The notes below the pieces were generated by a model. That model saw nothing but the letters and a program-made list of their open reading frames with translations. It was not told the DNA's origin and searched no databases. Shown here piece after piece: positions 37,581-51,100 of a stretch of DNA of 64,000 nt (position 1 is its first letter; each line of letters starts with the position of its first letter). This DNA is from Budorcas taxicolor (lineage: Eukaryota > Chordata > Mammalia > Artiodactyla > Bovidae), in assembly GCF_023091745.1 (NCBI RefSeq), contig NW_026291482.1, positions 930,001 to 994,000 on the forward strand, read 5' to 3'. A program made the translations under genes and the position numbers.

Positions 37581-40500
37581 GTGGATCAAGGGGTCTGTGG
37601 CTTTCCCTCGAGGCTGTCCCTCGAGGCTTTCCCACGAGGCTTTCCCACAGGGCTGTGCCACGTGCCACCTTGGTGGATGTCGATCCTCGGCGTGAAAGAC
37701 GAGCCGGTGAAGGGAAAAGAGGTTCCTCTGGAATGGACTGAGACATCTGGGGGACTCTTGGAATGGTGGCACGACCCTGGAGTTCCTCTCGCCGTTCCTG
37801 TTGAGAGGGCCTCCTCTTGAGATGCGACGGGAACGCCGGGAACTCTTTCCCGACGAAGCAGGGAAAGGATCCCTCATCTCGAGCTACGAGGCGGAAACGG
37901 GGCTCCTCTGGATGTGGGCGGGACCCTCGTGATTCCTCTCGAGTGGAGACGGCTAGGTCGGGGAACTTCTTGATTTGCACCAAGGGTGTGAAGGACCCTT
38001 TCGAAGTTCCAGAGGTGAGGTGTGATCAGCCTCGAGACGCCTCAGCGGAAATGGGCCTCATCTCGCCTGGAGGGGAGAACCTCCTGGATTTTCTCGAGTT
38101 GCGGCAGGTCTTCTCGAGTTACGACGGGGACCTCAGGGACCCGCTCTGGTGGCCTCAGGAAAGGCCAGTCCCCATGCGAGTTGCTAGGGGACCTCTCGGG
38201 ATTCCTCTCCCGTCCATGCCGGGGCCTCAGTCCTTGTGTGGAGTCGGGGCCGGAACCTGAGGATTCCTCTCCAGTGTTGCCATGGATCTTGGGGTGCTTC
38301 TGAGTCTCCCCAGGGGAGTCAGGCCTCGTCTCGAGTGGGGGCATGCACGTGCGCTTTCCTCCCGAGCTGCAGCAGTAGTGTCACGCTTCCTGTCACGTGG
38401 ATCAAGGGATCTGTGGCTTTCCCTCGAGGCTGTCCCTCGAGGCTTTCCCGCGAGGCTTTCCCACAGGGCTGTGCCACGTGCCACCTTGGTGGGAGTCGAT
38501 CCTCGGCGTGAAAGACGAGCCGGTGAAGGGAAAAGAGGTTCCTCTGGAATGGACTGAGACATCTGGGGGACTCTTGGAATGGTGGCACGACCCTGGAGTT
38601 CCTCTCGCCGTTCCTGTTGAGAGGGCCTCCTCTTGAGATGCGACGGGAACGCCGGGAACTCTTTCCCGACGAAGCAGGGAAAGGATCCCTCATCTCGAGC
38701 TACGAGGCGGAAACGGGGCTCCTCTGGATGTGGGCGGGACCCTCGTGATTCCTCTCGAGTGGAGACGGCTAGGTCGGGGAACTTCTTGATTTGCACCAAG
38801 GGTGTGAAGGACCCTTTCGAAGTTCCAGAGGTGAGGTGTGATCAGCCTCGAGACGCCTCAGCGGAAATGGGCCTCATCTCGCCTGGAGGGGAGAACCTCC
38901 TGGATTTTCTCGAGTTGCGGCAGGTCTTCTCGAGTTACGACGGGGACCTCAGGGACCCGCTCTGGTGGCCTCAGGAAAGGCCAGTCCCCATGCGAGTTGC
39001 TAGGGGACCTCTCGGGATTCCTCTCCCGTCCATGCCGGGGCCTCAGTCCTTGTGTGGAGTCGGGGCCGGAACCTGAGGATTCCTCTCCAGTGTTGCCATG
39101 GATCTTGGGGTGCTTCTGAGTCTCCCCAGGGGATTCAGGCCTCGTCTCGAGTGGGGGCATGCACGTGCGCTTTCCTCCCGAGCTGCAGCAGTAGTGTCAC
39201 GCTTCCTGTCACGTGGATCAAGGGATCTGTGGCTTTCCCTCGAGGCTGTCCCTCGAGGCTTTCCCACGAGGCTTTCCCACAGGGCTGTGCCACGTGCCAC
39301 CTTGGTGGGAGTCGATCCTCGGCGTGAAAGACGAGCCGGTGAAGGGAAAAGAGGTTCCTCTGGAATGGACTGAGACATCTGGGGGACTCTTGGAATGGTG
39401 GCACGACCCTGGAGTTCCTCTCGCCGTTCCTGTTGAGAGGGCCTCCTCTTGAGATGCGACGGGAACGCCGGGAACTCTTTCCCGACGAAGCAGGGAAAGG
39501 AACCCTCATCTCGAGCTACGAGGCGGAAACGGGGCTCCTCTGGATGTGGGCGGGACCCTCGTGATTCCTCTCGAGTGGAGACGGCTAGGTCGGGGAACTT
39601 CTTGATTTGCACCAAGGGTGTGAAGGACCCTTTCGAAGTTCCAGAGGTGAGGTGTGATCAGCCTCGAGACGCCTCAGCGGAAATGGGCCTCATCTCGCCT
39701 GGAGGGGAGAACCTCCTGGATTTTCTCGAGTTGCGGCAGGTCTTCTCGAGTTACGACGGGGACCTCAGGGACCCGCTCTGGTGGCCTCAGGAAAGGCCAG
39801 TCCCCATGCGAGTTGCTAGGGGACCTCTCGGGATTCCTCTCCCGTCCATGCCGGGGCCTCAGTCCTTGTGTGGAGTCGGGGCCGGAACCTGAGGATTCCT
39901 CTCCAGTGTTGCCATGGATCTTGGGGTGCTTCTGAGTCTCCCCAGGGGAGTCAGGCCTCGTCTCGAGTGGGGGCATGCACGTGCGCTTTCCTCCCGAGCT
40001 GCAGCAGTAGTGTCACGCTTCCTGTCACGTGGATCAAGGGATCTGTGGCTTTCCCTCGAGGCTGTCCCTCGAGGCTTTCCCGCGAGGCTTTCCCACAGGG
40101 CTGTGCCACGTGCCACCTTGGTGGGAGTCGATCCTCGGCGTGAAAGACGAGCCGGTGAAGGGAAAAGAGGTTCCTCTGGAATGGACTGAGACATCTGGGG
40201 GACTCTTGGAATGGTGGCACGACCCTGGAGTTCCTCTCGCCGTTCCTGTTGAGAGGGCCTCCTCTTGAGATGCGACGGGAACGCCGGGAACTCTTTCCCG
40301 ACGAAGCAGGGAAAGGATCCCTCATCTCGAGCTACGAGGCGGAAACGGGGCTCCTCTGGATGTGGGCGGGACCCTCGTGATTCCTCTCGAGTGGAGACGG
40401 CTAGGTCGGGGAACTTCTTGATTTGCACCAAGGGTGTGAAGGACCCTTTCGAAGTTCCAGAGGTGAGGTGTGATCAGCCTCGAGACGCCTCAGCGGAAAT

Positions 40501-42476
40501 GGGCCTCATCTCGCCTGGAGGGGAGAACCTCCTGGATTTTCTCGAGTTGCGGCAGGTCTTCTCGAGTTACGACGGGGACCTCAGGGACCCGCTCTGGTGG
40601 CCTCAGGAAAGGCCAGTCCCCATGCGAGTTGCTAGGGGACCTCTCGGGATTCCTCTCCCGTCCATGCCGGGGCCTCAGTCCTTGTGTGGAGTCGGGGCCG
40701 GAACCTGAGGATTCCTCTCCAGTGTTGCCATGGATCTTGGGGTGCTTCTGAGTCTCCCCAGGGGAGTCAGGCCTCGTCTCGAGTGGGGGCATGCACGTGC
40801 GCTTTCCTCCCGAGCTGCAGCAGTAGTGTCACGCTTCCTGTCACGTGGATCAAGGGATCTGTGGCTTTCCCTCGAGGCTGTCCCTCGAGGCTTTCCCGCG
40901 AGGCTTTCCCACAGGGCTGTGCCACGTGCCACCTTGGTGGGAGTCGATCCTCGGCGTGAAAGACGAGCCGGTGAAGGGAAAAGAGGTTCCTCTGGAATGG
41001 ACTGAGACATCTGGGGGACTCTTGGAATGGTGGCACGACCCTGGAGTTCCTCTCGCCGTTCCTGTTGAGAGGGCCTCCTCTTGAGATGCGACGGGAACGC
41101 CGGGAACTCTTTCCCGACGAAGCAGGGAAAGGATCCCTCATCTCGAGCTACGAGGCGGAAACGGGGCTCCTCTGGATGTGGGCGGGACCCTCGTGATTCC
41201 TCTCGAGTGGAGACGGCTAGGTCGGGGAACTTCTTGATTTGCACCAAGGGTGTGAAGGACCCTTTCGAAGTTCCAGAGGTGAGGTGTGATCAGCCTCGAG
41301 ACGCCTCAGCGGAAATGGGCCTCATCTCGCCTGGAGGGGAGAACCTCCTGGATTTTCTCGAGTTGCGGCAGGTCTTCTCGAGTTACGACGGGGACCTCAG
41401 GGACCCGCTCTGGTGGCCTCAGGAAAGGCCAGTCCCCATGCGAGTTGCTAGGGGACCTCTCGGGATTCCTCTCCCGTCCATGCCGGGGCCTCAGTCCTTG
41501 TGTGGAGTCGGGGCCGGAACCTGAGGATTCCTCTCCAGTGTTGCCATGGATCTTGGGGTGCTTCTGAGTCTCCCCAGGGGAGTCAGGCCTCGTCTCGAGT
41601 GGGGGCATGCACGTGCGCTTTCCTCCCGAGCTGCAGCAGTAGTGTCACGCTTCCTGTCACGTGGATCAAGGGATCTGTGGCTTTCCCTCGAGGCTGTCCC
41701 TCGAGGCTTTCCCGCGAGGCTTTCCCACAGGGCTGTGCCACGTGCCACCTTGGTGGGAGTCGATCCTCGGCGTGAAAGACGAGCCGGTGAAGGGAAAAGA
41801 GGTTCCTCTGGAATGGACTGAGACATCTGGGGGACTCTTGGAATGGTGGCACGACCCTGGAGTTCCTCTCGCCGTTCCTGTTGAGAGGGCCTCCTCTTGA
41901 GATGCGACGGGAACGCCGGGAACTCTTTCCCGACGAAGCAGGGAAAGGATCCCTCATCTCGAGCTACGAGGCGGAAACGGGGCTCCTCTGGATGTGGGCG
42001 GGACCCTCGTGATTCCTCTCGAGTGGAGACGGCTAGGTCGGGGAACTTCTTGATTTGCACCAAGGGTGTGAAGGACCCTTTCGAAGTTCCAGAGGTGAGG
42101 TGTGATCAGCCTCGAGACGCCTCAGCGGAAATGGGCCTCATCTCGCCTGGAGGGGAGAACCTCCTGGATTTTCTCGAGTTGCGGCAGGTCTTCTCGAGTT
42201 ACGACGGGGACCTCAGGGACCCGCTCTGGTGGCCTCAGGAAAGGCCAGTCCCCATGCGAGTTGCTAGGGGACCTCTCGGGATTCCTCTCCCGTCCATGCC
42301 GGGGCCTCAGTCCTTGTGTGGAGTCGGGGCCGGAACCTGAGGATTCCTCTCCAGTGTTGCCATGGATCTTGGGGTGCTTCTGAGTCTCCCCAGGGGATTC
42401 AGGCCTCGTCTCGAGTGGGGGCATGCACGTGCGCTTTCCTCCCGAGCTGCAGCAGTAGTGTCACGCTTCCTGTCAC
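37581..42476. repeat. Monomers M47-M52, onset of the g-to-t ggggattcagg subtype
   Basis: Units start at 37581, 38397, 39213, 40029, 40845 and 41661. M48 and M50-M52 carry cccgcgagg. The change ggggagtcagg to ggggattcagg first appears at 39134 and next at 42398. M47 carries ggatgtcg and ggggtctgtgg at its start. M49 carries GGAACC. Confidence 0.85.
40029..42397. repeat. Three tandem units indistinguishable from one another (M50-M52)
   Basis: M50, M51 and M52 carry the same state at every variable site I compared, and their conceptual translations in all frames are identical. The first base where the series breaks is 42398, near the end of M52 (g to t). This is the clearest trace of very recent single-unit amplification, or of an assembly copy-number step. 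Confidence 0.75.
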
Positions 42477-45400
42477 GTGGATCAAGGGATCTGTGGCTTT
42501 CCCTCGAGGCTGTCCCTCGAGGCTTTCCCACGAGGCTTTCCCACAGGGCTGTGCCACGTGCCACCTTGGTGGGAGTCGATCCTCGGCGTGAAAGACGAGC
42601 CGGTGAAGGGAAAAGAGGTTCCTCTGGAATGGACTGAGACATCTGGGGGACTCTTGGAATGGTGGCACGACCCTGGAGTTCCTCTCGCCGTTCCTGTTGA
42701 GAGGGCCTCCTCTTGAGATGCGACGGGAACGCCGGGAACTCTTTCCCGACGAAGCAGGGAAAGGAACCCTCATCTCGAGCTACGAGGCGGAAACGGGGCT
42801 CCTCTGGATGTGGGCGGGACCCTCGTGATTCCTCTCGAGTGGAGACGGTTAGGTCGGGGAACTTCTTGATTTGCACCAAGGGTGTGAAGGACCCTTTCGA
42901 AGTTCCAGAGGTGAGGTGTGATCAGCCTCGAGACGCCTCAGCGGAAATGGGCCTCATCTCTCCTGGAGGGGAGAACCTCCTGGATTTTCTTGAGTTGCGG
43001 CAGGTCTTCTCGAGTTACGACGGGGACCTCAGGGACCCGCTCTGGTGGCCTCAGGAAAGGCCAGTCCCCATGCGAGTTGCTAGGGGACCTCTCGGGATTC
43101 CTCTCCCGTCCATGCCGGGGCCTCAGTCCTTGTGTGGAGTCGGGGCCGGAACCTGAGGATTCCTCTCCAGTGTTGCCATGGATCTTGGGGTGCTTCTGAG
43201 TCTCCCCAGGGGAGTCAGGCCTCGTCTCGAGTGGGGGCATGCACGTGCGCTTTCCTCCCGAGCTGCAGCAGTAGTGTCACGCTTCCTGTCACGTGGATCA
43301 AGGGATCTGTGGCTTTCCCTCGAGGCTGTCCCTCGAGGCTTTCCCACGAGGCTTTCCCACAGGGCTGTGCCACGTGCCACCTTGGTGTGAGTCGATCCTC
43401 GGCGTGAAAGACGAGCCGGTGAAGGGAAAAGAGGTTCCTCTGGAATGGACTGAGACATCTGGGGGACTCTTGGAATGGTGGCACGACCCTGGAGTTCCTC
43501 TCGCCGTTCCTGTTGAGAGGGCCTCCTCTTCACATGCGACGGGAACGCCAGGAACTCTTTCCCGACGAAGCAGGGAAAGGATCCCTCATCTCGAGCTACG
43601 AGGCGGAAACGGGGCTCCTCTGGATGTGGGCGGGACCCTCGTGATTCCTCTCGAGTGGAGACGGCTAGGTCGGGGAACTTCTTGATTTGCACCAAGGGTG
43701 TGAAGGACCCTTTCGAAGTTCCAGAGGTGAGGTGTGATCAGCCTCGAGACGCCTCAGCGGAAATGGGCCTCATCTCGCCTGGAGGGGAGAACTTCCTGGA
43801 TTTTCTCGAGTTGCGGCAGGTCTTCTCGAGTTACGACGGGGACCTCAGGGACCCGCTCTGGTGGCCTCAGGAAAGGCCAGTCCCCATGCGAGTTGCTAGG
43901 GGACCTCTCGGGATTCCTCTCCCGTCCATGCCGGGGCCTCAGTCCTTGTGTGGAGTCGGGGCCGGAACCTGAGGATTCCTCTCCAGTGTTGCCATGGATC
44001 TTGGGGTGCTTCTGAGTCTCCCCAGGGGAGTCAGGCCTCGTCTCGAGTGGGGGCATGCACGTGCGCTTTCCTCCCGAGCTGCAGCAGAAGTGTCACGCTT
44101 CCTGTCACGTGGATCAAGGGTTCTGTGGCTTTCCCTCGAGGCTGTCCCTCGAGGCTTTCCCACGAGGCTTTCCCACCGGGCTGTGCCACGTGCGACCTTG
44201 GTGGGAGTCGATCCTCGGCGTGAAAGACGAGCCGGTGAAGGGAAAAGAGGTTCCTCTGGAATGGACTGAGACATCTGGGCGACTCTTGGAATGGTGGCAC
44301 GACCCTGGAGTTCCTCTCGCCGTTCCTGTTGAGAGGGCCTCCTCTTGAGATGCGACGGGAACGCCGGGAACTCTTTCCCGACAAAGCAGGGAAAGGATCC
44401 CTCATCTCGAGCTACGAGGCGGAAACGGGGCTCCTCTGGATGTGGGCGGGACCCTCGTGATTCCTCTCGAGTGGAGACGGCTAGGTCGGGGAACTTCTTG
44501 ATTTGCACCAAGGGTGTGAAGGACCCTTTCGAAGTTCCAGAGGTGAGGTGTGATCAGCCTCGAGACGCCTCAGCGGAAATGGGCCTCATCTCGCCTGGAG
44601 GGGAGAACCTCCTGGATTTTCTCGAGTTGCGGCAGGTCTTCTCGAGTTACGACGGGGACCTCAGGGACCCGCTCTGGTGGCCTCAGGAAAGGCCAGTCCC
44701 CATGCGAGTTGCTAGGGGACCTCTCGGGATTCCTCTCCCGTCCATGCCGGGGCCTCAGTCCTTGTGTGGAGTCGGGGCCGGAACCTGAGGATTCCTCTCC
44801 AGTGTTGCCATGGATCTTGGGGTGCTTCTGAGTCTCCCCAGGGGATTCAGGCCTCGTCTCGAGTGGGGGCATGCACGTGCGCTTTCCTCCCGAGCTGCAG
44901 CAGTAGTGTCACGCTTCCTGTCACGTGGATCAAGGGATCTGTGGCTTTCCCTCGAGGCTGTCCCTCGAGGCTTTCCCACGAGGCTTTCCCACAGGGCTGT
45001 GCCACGTGCCACCTTGGTGGGAGTCGATCCTCGGCGTGAAAGACGAGCCGGTGAAGGGAAAAGAGGTTCCTCTGGAATGGACTGAGACATCTGGGGGACT
45101 CTTGGAATGGTGGCACGACCCTGGAGTTCCTCTCGCCGTTCCTGTTGAGAGGGCCTCCTCTTGAGATGCGACGGGAACGCCGGGAACTCTTTCCCGACGA
45201 AGCAGGGAAAGGAACCCTCATCTCGAGCTACGAGGCGGAAACGGGGCTCCTCTGGATGTGGGCGGGACCCTCGTGATTCCTCTCGAGTGGAGACGGCTAG
45301 GTCGGGGAACTTCTTGATTTGCACCAAGGGTGTGAAGGACCCTTTCGAAGTTCCAGAGGTGAGGTGTGATCAGCCTCGAGACGCCTCAGCGGAAATGGGC

Positions 45401-48188
45401 CTCATCTCGCCTGGAGGGGAGAACCTCCTGGATTTTCTCGAGTTGCGGCAGGTCTTCTCGAGTTACGACGGGGACCTCAGGGACCCGCTCTGGTGGCCTC
45501 AGGAAAGGCCAGTCCCCATGCGAGTTGCTAGGGGACCTCTCGGGATTCCTCTCCCGTCCATGCCGGGGCCTCAGTCCTTGTGTGGAGTCGGGGCCGGAAC
45601 CTGAGGATTCCTCTCCAGTGTTGCCATGGATCTTGGGGTGCTTCTGAGTCTCCCCAGGGGAGTCAGGCCTCGTCTCGAGTGGGGGCATGCACGTGCGCTT
45701 TCCTCCCGAGCTGCAGCAGTAGTGTCACGCTTCCTGTCACGTGGATCAAGGGATCTGTGGCTTTCCCTCGAGGCTGTCCCTCGAGGCTTTCCCGCGAGGC
45801 TTTCCCACAGGGCTGTGCCACGTGCCACCTTGGTGGGAGTCGATCCTCGGCGTGAAAGACGAGCCGGTGAAGGGAAAAGAGGTTCCTCTGGAATGGACTG
45901 AGACATCTGGGGGACTCTTGGAATGGTGGCACGACCCTGGAGTTCCTCTCGCCGTTCCTGTTGAGAGGGCCTCCTCTTGAGATGCGACGGGAACGCCGGG
46001 AACTCTTTCCCGACGAAGCAGGGAAAGGATCCCTCATCTCGAGCTACGAGGCGGAAACGGGGCTCCTCTGGATGTGGGCGGGACCCTCGTGATTCCTCTC
46101 GAGTGGAGACGGCTAGGTCGGGGAACTTCTTGATTTGCACCAAGGGTGTGAAGGACCCTTTCGAAGTTCCAGAGGTGAGGTGTGATCAGCCTCGAGACGC
46201 CTCAGCGGAAATGGGCCTCATCTCGCCTGGAGGGGAGAACCTCCTGGATTTTCTCGAGTTGCGGCAGGTCTTCTCGAGTTACGACGGGGACCTCAGGGAC
46301 CCGCTCTGGTGGCCTCAGGAAAGGCCAGTCCCCATGCGAGTTGCTAGGGGACCTCTCGGGATTCCTCTCCCGTCCATGCCGGGGCCTCAGTCCTTGTGTG
46401 GAGTCGGGGCCGGAACCTGAGGATTCCTCTCCAGTGTTGCCATGGATCTTGGGGTGCTTCTGAGTCTCCCCAGGGGAGTCAGGCCTCGTCTCGAGTGGGG
46501 GCATGCACGTGCGCTTTCCTCCCGAGCTGCAGCAGTAGTGTCACGCTTCCTGTCACGTGGATCAAGGGATCTGTGGCTTTCCCTCGAGGCTGTCCCTCGA
46601 GGCTTTCCCGCGAGGCTTTCCCACAGGGCTGTGCCACGTGCCACCTTGGTGGGAGTCGATCCTCGGCGTGAAAGACGAGCCGGTGAAGGGAAAAGAGGTT
46701 CCTCTGGAATGGACTGAGACATCTGGGGGACTCTTGGAATGGTGGCACGACCCTGGAGTTCCTCTCGCCGTTCCTGTTGAGAGGGCCTCCTCTTGAGATG
46801 CGACGGGAACGCCGGGAACTCTTTCCCGACGAAGCAGGGAAAGGATCCCTCATCTCGAGCTACGAGGCGGAAACGGGGCTCCTCTGGATGTGGGCGGGAC
46901 CCTCGTGATTCCTCTCGAGTGGAGACGGCTAGGTCGGGGAACTTCTTGATTTGCACCAAGGGTGTGAAGGACCCTTTCGAAGTTCCAGAGGTGAGGTGTG
47001 ATCAGCCTCGAGACGCCTCAGCGGAAATGGGCCTCATCTCGCCTGGAGGGGAGAACCTCCTCGATTTTCTCGAGTTGCGGCAGGTCTTCTCGAGTTACGA
47101 CGGGGACCTCAGGGACCCGCTCTGGTGGCCTCAGGAAAGGCCAGTCCCCATGCGAGTTGCTAGGGGACCTCTCGGGATTCCTCTCCCGTCCATGCCGGGG
47201 CCTCAGTCCTTGTGTGGAGTCGGGGCCGGAACCTGAGGATTCCTCTCCAGTGTTGCCATGGATCTTGGGGTGCTTCTGAGTCTCCCCAGGGGATTCAGGC
47301 CTCGTCTCGAGTGGGGGCATGCACGTGCGCTTTCCTCCCGAGCTGCAGCAGTAGTGTCACGCTTCCTGTCACGTGGATCAAGGGATCTGTGGCTTTCCCT
47401 CGAGGCTGTCCCTCGAGGCTTTCCCACGAGGCTTTCCCACAGGGCTGTGCCACGTGCCACCTTGGTGGGAGTCGATCCTCGGCGTGAAAGACGAGCCGGT
47501 GAAGGGAAAAGAGGTTCCTCTGGAATGGACTGAGACATCTGGGGGACTCTTGGAATGGTGGCACGACCCTGGAGTTCCTCTCGCCGTTCCTGTTGAGAGG
47601 GCCTCCTCTTGAGATGCGACGGGAACGCCGGGAACTCTTTCCCGACGAAGCAGGGAAAGGAACACTCATCTCGAGCTACGAGGCGGAAACGGGACTCCTC
47701 TGGATGTGGGCGGGACCCTCGTGATTCCTCTCGAGTGGAGACGGCTAGGTCGGGGAACTTCTTGATTTGCACCAAGGGTGTGAAGGACCCTTTCGAAGTT
47801 CCAGAGGTGAGGTGTGATCAGCCTGGAGACGCCTCAGCGGAAATGGGCCTCATCTCGCCTGGAGGGGAGAACCTCCTGGATTTTCTCGAGTTGCGGCAGG
47901 TCTTCTCGAGTTACGACGGGGACCTCAGGGACCCGCTCTGGTGGCCTCAGGAAAGGCCAGTCCCCATGCGAGTTGCTAGGGGACCTCTCGGGATTCCTCT
48001 CCCGTCCATGCCGGGGCCTCAGTCCTTGTGTGGAGTCGGGGCCGGAACCTGAGGATTCCTCTCCAGTGTTGCCATGGATCTTGGGGTGCTTCTGAGTCTC
48101 CCCAGGGGAGTCAGGCCTCGTCTCGAGTGGGGGCATGCACGTGCGCTTTCCTCCCGAGCTGCAGCAGTAGTGTCACGCTTCCTGTCAC
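42477..48188. repeat. Higher-order repeat copy 1: seven monomers, 5712 bp (M53-M59)
   Basis: It matches 48189-53900 unit for unit. M53 pairs with M60 (ggttagg near 42849 and 48561; cttgagttg). The end of M54 pairs with M61 (aacttcctgg at 43793 and 49505). M55 pairs with M62 (agggttctg at 44121 and 49833; cccaccggg; gtgcgacc; gacaaagc). M56 pairs with M63, and M57-M58 with M64-M65 (cccgcgagg). M59 pairs with M66 (ggaacactc at 47661 and 53373). Exceptions are the first half of M54 (ggtgtgagtcg, ttcacatg at 43531) and scattered single bases such as 44088, 44280 and 47062. Confidence 0.8.
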
Positions 48189-51100
48189 GTGGATCAAGGG
48201 ATCTGTGGCTTTCCCTCGAGGCTGTCCCTCGAGGCTTTCCCACGAGGCTTTCCCACAGGGCTGTGCCACGTGCCACCTTGGTGGGAGTCGATCCTCGGCG
48301 TGAAAGACGAGCCGGTGAAGGGAAAAGAGGTTCCTCTGGAATGGACTGAGACATCTGGGGGACTCTTGGAATGGTGGCACGACCCTGGAGTTCCTCTCGC
48401 CGTTCCTGTTGAGAGGGCCTCCTCTTGAGATGCGACGGGAACGCCGGGAACTCTTTCCCGACGAAGCAGGGAAAGGAACCCTCATCTCGAGCTACGAGGC
48501 GGAAACGGGGCTCCTCTGGATGTGGGCGGGACCCTCGTGATTCCTCTCGAGTGGAGACGGTTAGGTCGGGGAACTTCTTGATTTGCACCAAGGGTGTGAA
48601 GGACCCTTTCGAAGTTCCAGAGGTGAGGTGTGATCAGCCTCGAGACGCCTCAGCGGAAATGGGCCTCATCTCGCCTGGAGGGGAGAACCTCCTGGATTTT
48701 CTTGAGTTGCGGCAGGTCTTCTCGAGTTACGACGGGGACCTCAGGGACCCGCTCTGGTGGCCTCAGGAAAGGCCAGTCCCCATGCGAGTTGCTAGGGGAC
48801 CTCTCGGGATTCCTCTCCCGTCCATGCCGGGGCCTCAGTCCTTGTGTGGAGTCGGGGCCGGAACCTGAGGATTCCTCTCCAGTGTTGCCATGGATCTTGG
48901 GGTGCTTCTGAGTCTCCCCAGGGGAGTCAGGCCTCGTCTCGAGTGGGGGCATGCACGTGCGCTTTCCTCCCGAGCTGCAGCAGTAGTGTCACGCTTCCTG
49001 TCACGTGGATCAAGGGATCTGTGGCTTTCCCTCGAGGCTGTCCCTCGAGGCTTTCCCACGAGGCTTTCCCACAGGGCTGTGCCACGTGCCACCTTGGTGG
49101 GAGTCGATCCTCGGCGTGAAAGACGAGCCGGTGAAGGGAAAAGAGGTTCCTCTGGAATGGACTGAGACATCTGGGGGACTCTTGGAATGGTGGCACGACC
49201 CTGGAGTTCCTCTCGCCGTTCCTGTTGAGAGGGCCTCCTCTTGAGATGCGACGGGAACGCCGGGAACTCTTTCCCGACGAAGCAGGGAAAGGATCCCTCA
49301 TCTCGAGCTACGAGGCGGAAACGGGGCTCCTCTGGATGTGGGCGGGACCCTCGTGATTCCTCTCGAGTGGAGACGGCTAGGTCGGGGAACTTCTTGATTT
49401 GCACCAAGGGTGTGAAGGACCCTTTCGAAGTTCCAGAGGTGAGGTGTGATCAGCCTCGAGACGCCTCAGCGGAAATGGGCCTCATCTCGCCTGGAGGGGA
49501 GAACTTCCTGGATTTTCTCGAGTTGCGGCAGGTCTTCTCGAGTTACGACGGGGACCTCAGGGACCCGCTCTGGTGGCCTCAGGAAAGGCCAGTCCCCATG
49601 CGAGTTGCTAGGGGACCTCTCGGGATTCCTCTCCCGTCCATGCCGGGGCCTCAGTCCTTGTGTGGAGTCGGGGCCGGAACCTGAGGATTCCTCTCCAGTG
49701 TTGCCATGGATCTTGGGGTGCTTCTGAGTCTCCCCAGGGGAGTCAGGCCTCGTCTCGAGTGGGGGCATGCACGTGCGCTTTCCTCCCGAGCTGCAGCAGT
49801 AGTGTCACGCTTCCTGTCACGTGGATCAAGGGTTCTGTGGCTTTCCCTCGAGGCTGTCCCTCGAGGCTTTCCCACGAGGCTTTCCCACCGGGCTGTGCCA
49901 CGTGCGACCTTGGTGGGAGTCGATCCTCGGCGTGAAAGACGAGCCGGTGAAGGGAAAAGAGGTTCCTCTGGAATGGACTGAGACATCTGGGGGACTCTTG
50001 GAATGGTGGCACGACCCTGGAGTTCCTCTCGCCGTTCCTGTTGAGAGGGCCTCCTCTTGAGATGCGACGGGAACGCCGGGAACTCTTTCCCGACAAAGCA
50101 GGGAAAGGATCCCTCATCTCGAGCTACGAGGCGGAAACGGGGCTCCTCTGGATGTGGGCGGGACCCTCGTGATTCCTCTCGAGTGGAGACGGCTAGGTCG
50201 GGGAACTTCTTGATTTGCACCAAGGGTGTGAAGGACCCTTTCGAAGTTCCAGAGGTGAGGTGTGATCAGCCTCGAGACGCCTCAGCGGAAATGGGCCTCA
50301 TCTCGCCTGGAGGGGAGAACCTCCTGGATTTTCTCGAGTTGCGGCAGGTCTTCTCGAGTTACGACGGGGACCTCAGGGACCCGCTCTGGTGGCCTCAGGA
50401 AAGGCCAGTCCCCATGCGAGTTGCTAGGGGACCTCTCGGGATTCCTCTCCCGTCCATGCCGGGGCCTCAGTCCTTGTGTGGAGTCGGGGCCGGAACCTGA
50501 GGATTCCTCTCCAGTGTTGCCATGGATCTTGGGGTGCTTCTGAGTCTCCCCAGGGGATTCAGGCCTCGTCTCGAGTGGGGGCATGCACGTGCGCTTTCCT
50601 CCCGAGCTGCAGCAGTAGTGTCACGCTTCCTGTCACGTGGATCAAGGGATCTGTGGCTTTCCCTCGAGGCTGTCCCTCGAGGCTTTCCCACGAGGCTTTC
50701 CCACAGGGCTGTGCCACGTGCCACCTTGGTGGGAGTCGATCCTCGGCGTGAAAGACGAGCCGGTGAAGGGAAAAGAGGTTCCTCTGGAATGGACTGAGAC
50801 ATCTGGGGGACTCTTGGAATGGTGGCACGACCCTGGAGTTCCTCTCGCCGTTCCTGTTGAGAGGGCCTCCTCTTGAGATGCGACGGGAACGCCGGGAACT
50901 CTTTCCCGACGAAGCAGGGAAAGGAACCCTCATCTCGAGCTACGAGGCGGAAACGGGGCTCCTCTGGATGTGGGCGGGACCCTCGTGATTCCTCTCGAGT
51001 GGAGACGGCTAGGTCGGGGAACTTCTTGATTTGCACCAAGGGTGTGAAGGACCCTTTCGAAGTTCCAGAGGTGAGGTGTGATCAGCCTGGAGACGCCTCA

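Noticed and set aside
37002..37695. Longer open frames of 161 and 162 codons across M46
   Set aside because: They arise only because the one-base deletion at about 37431 joins two frames of the repeat. This is a by-product of the 815-bp unit, not a new gene.
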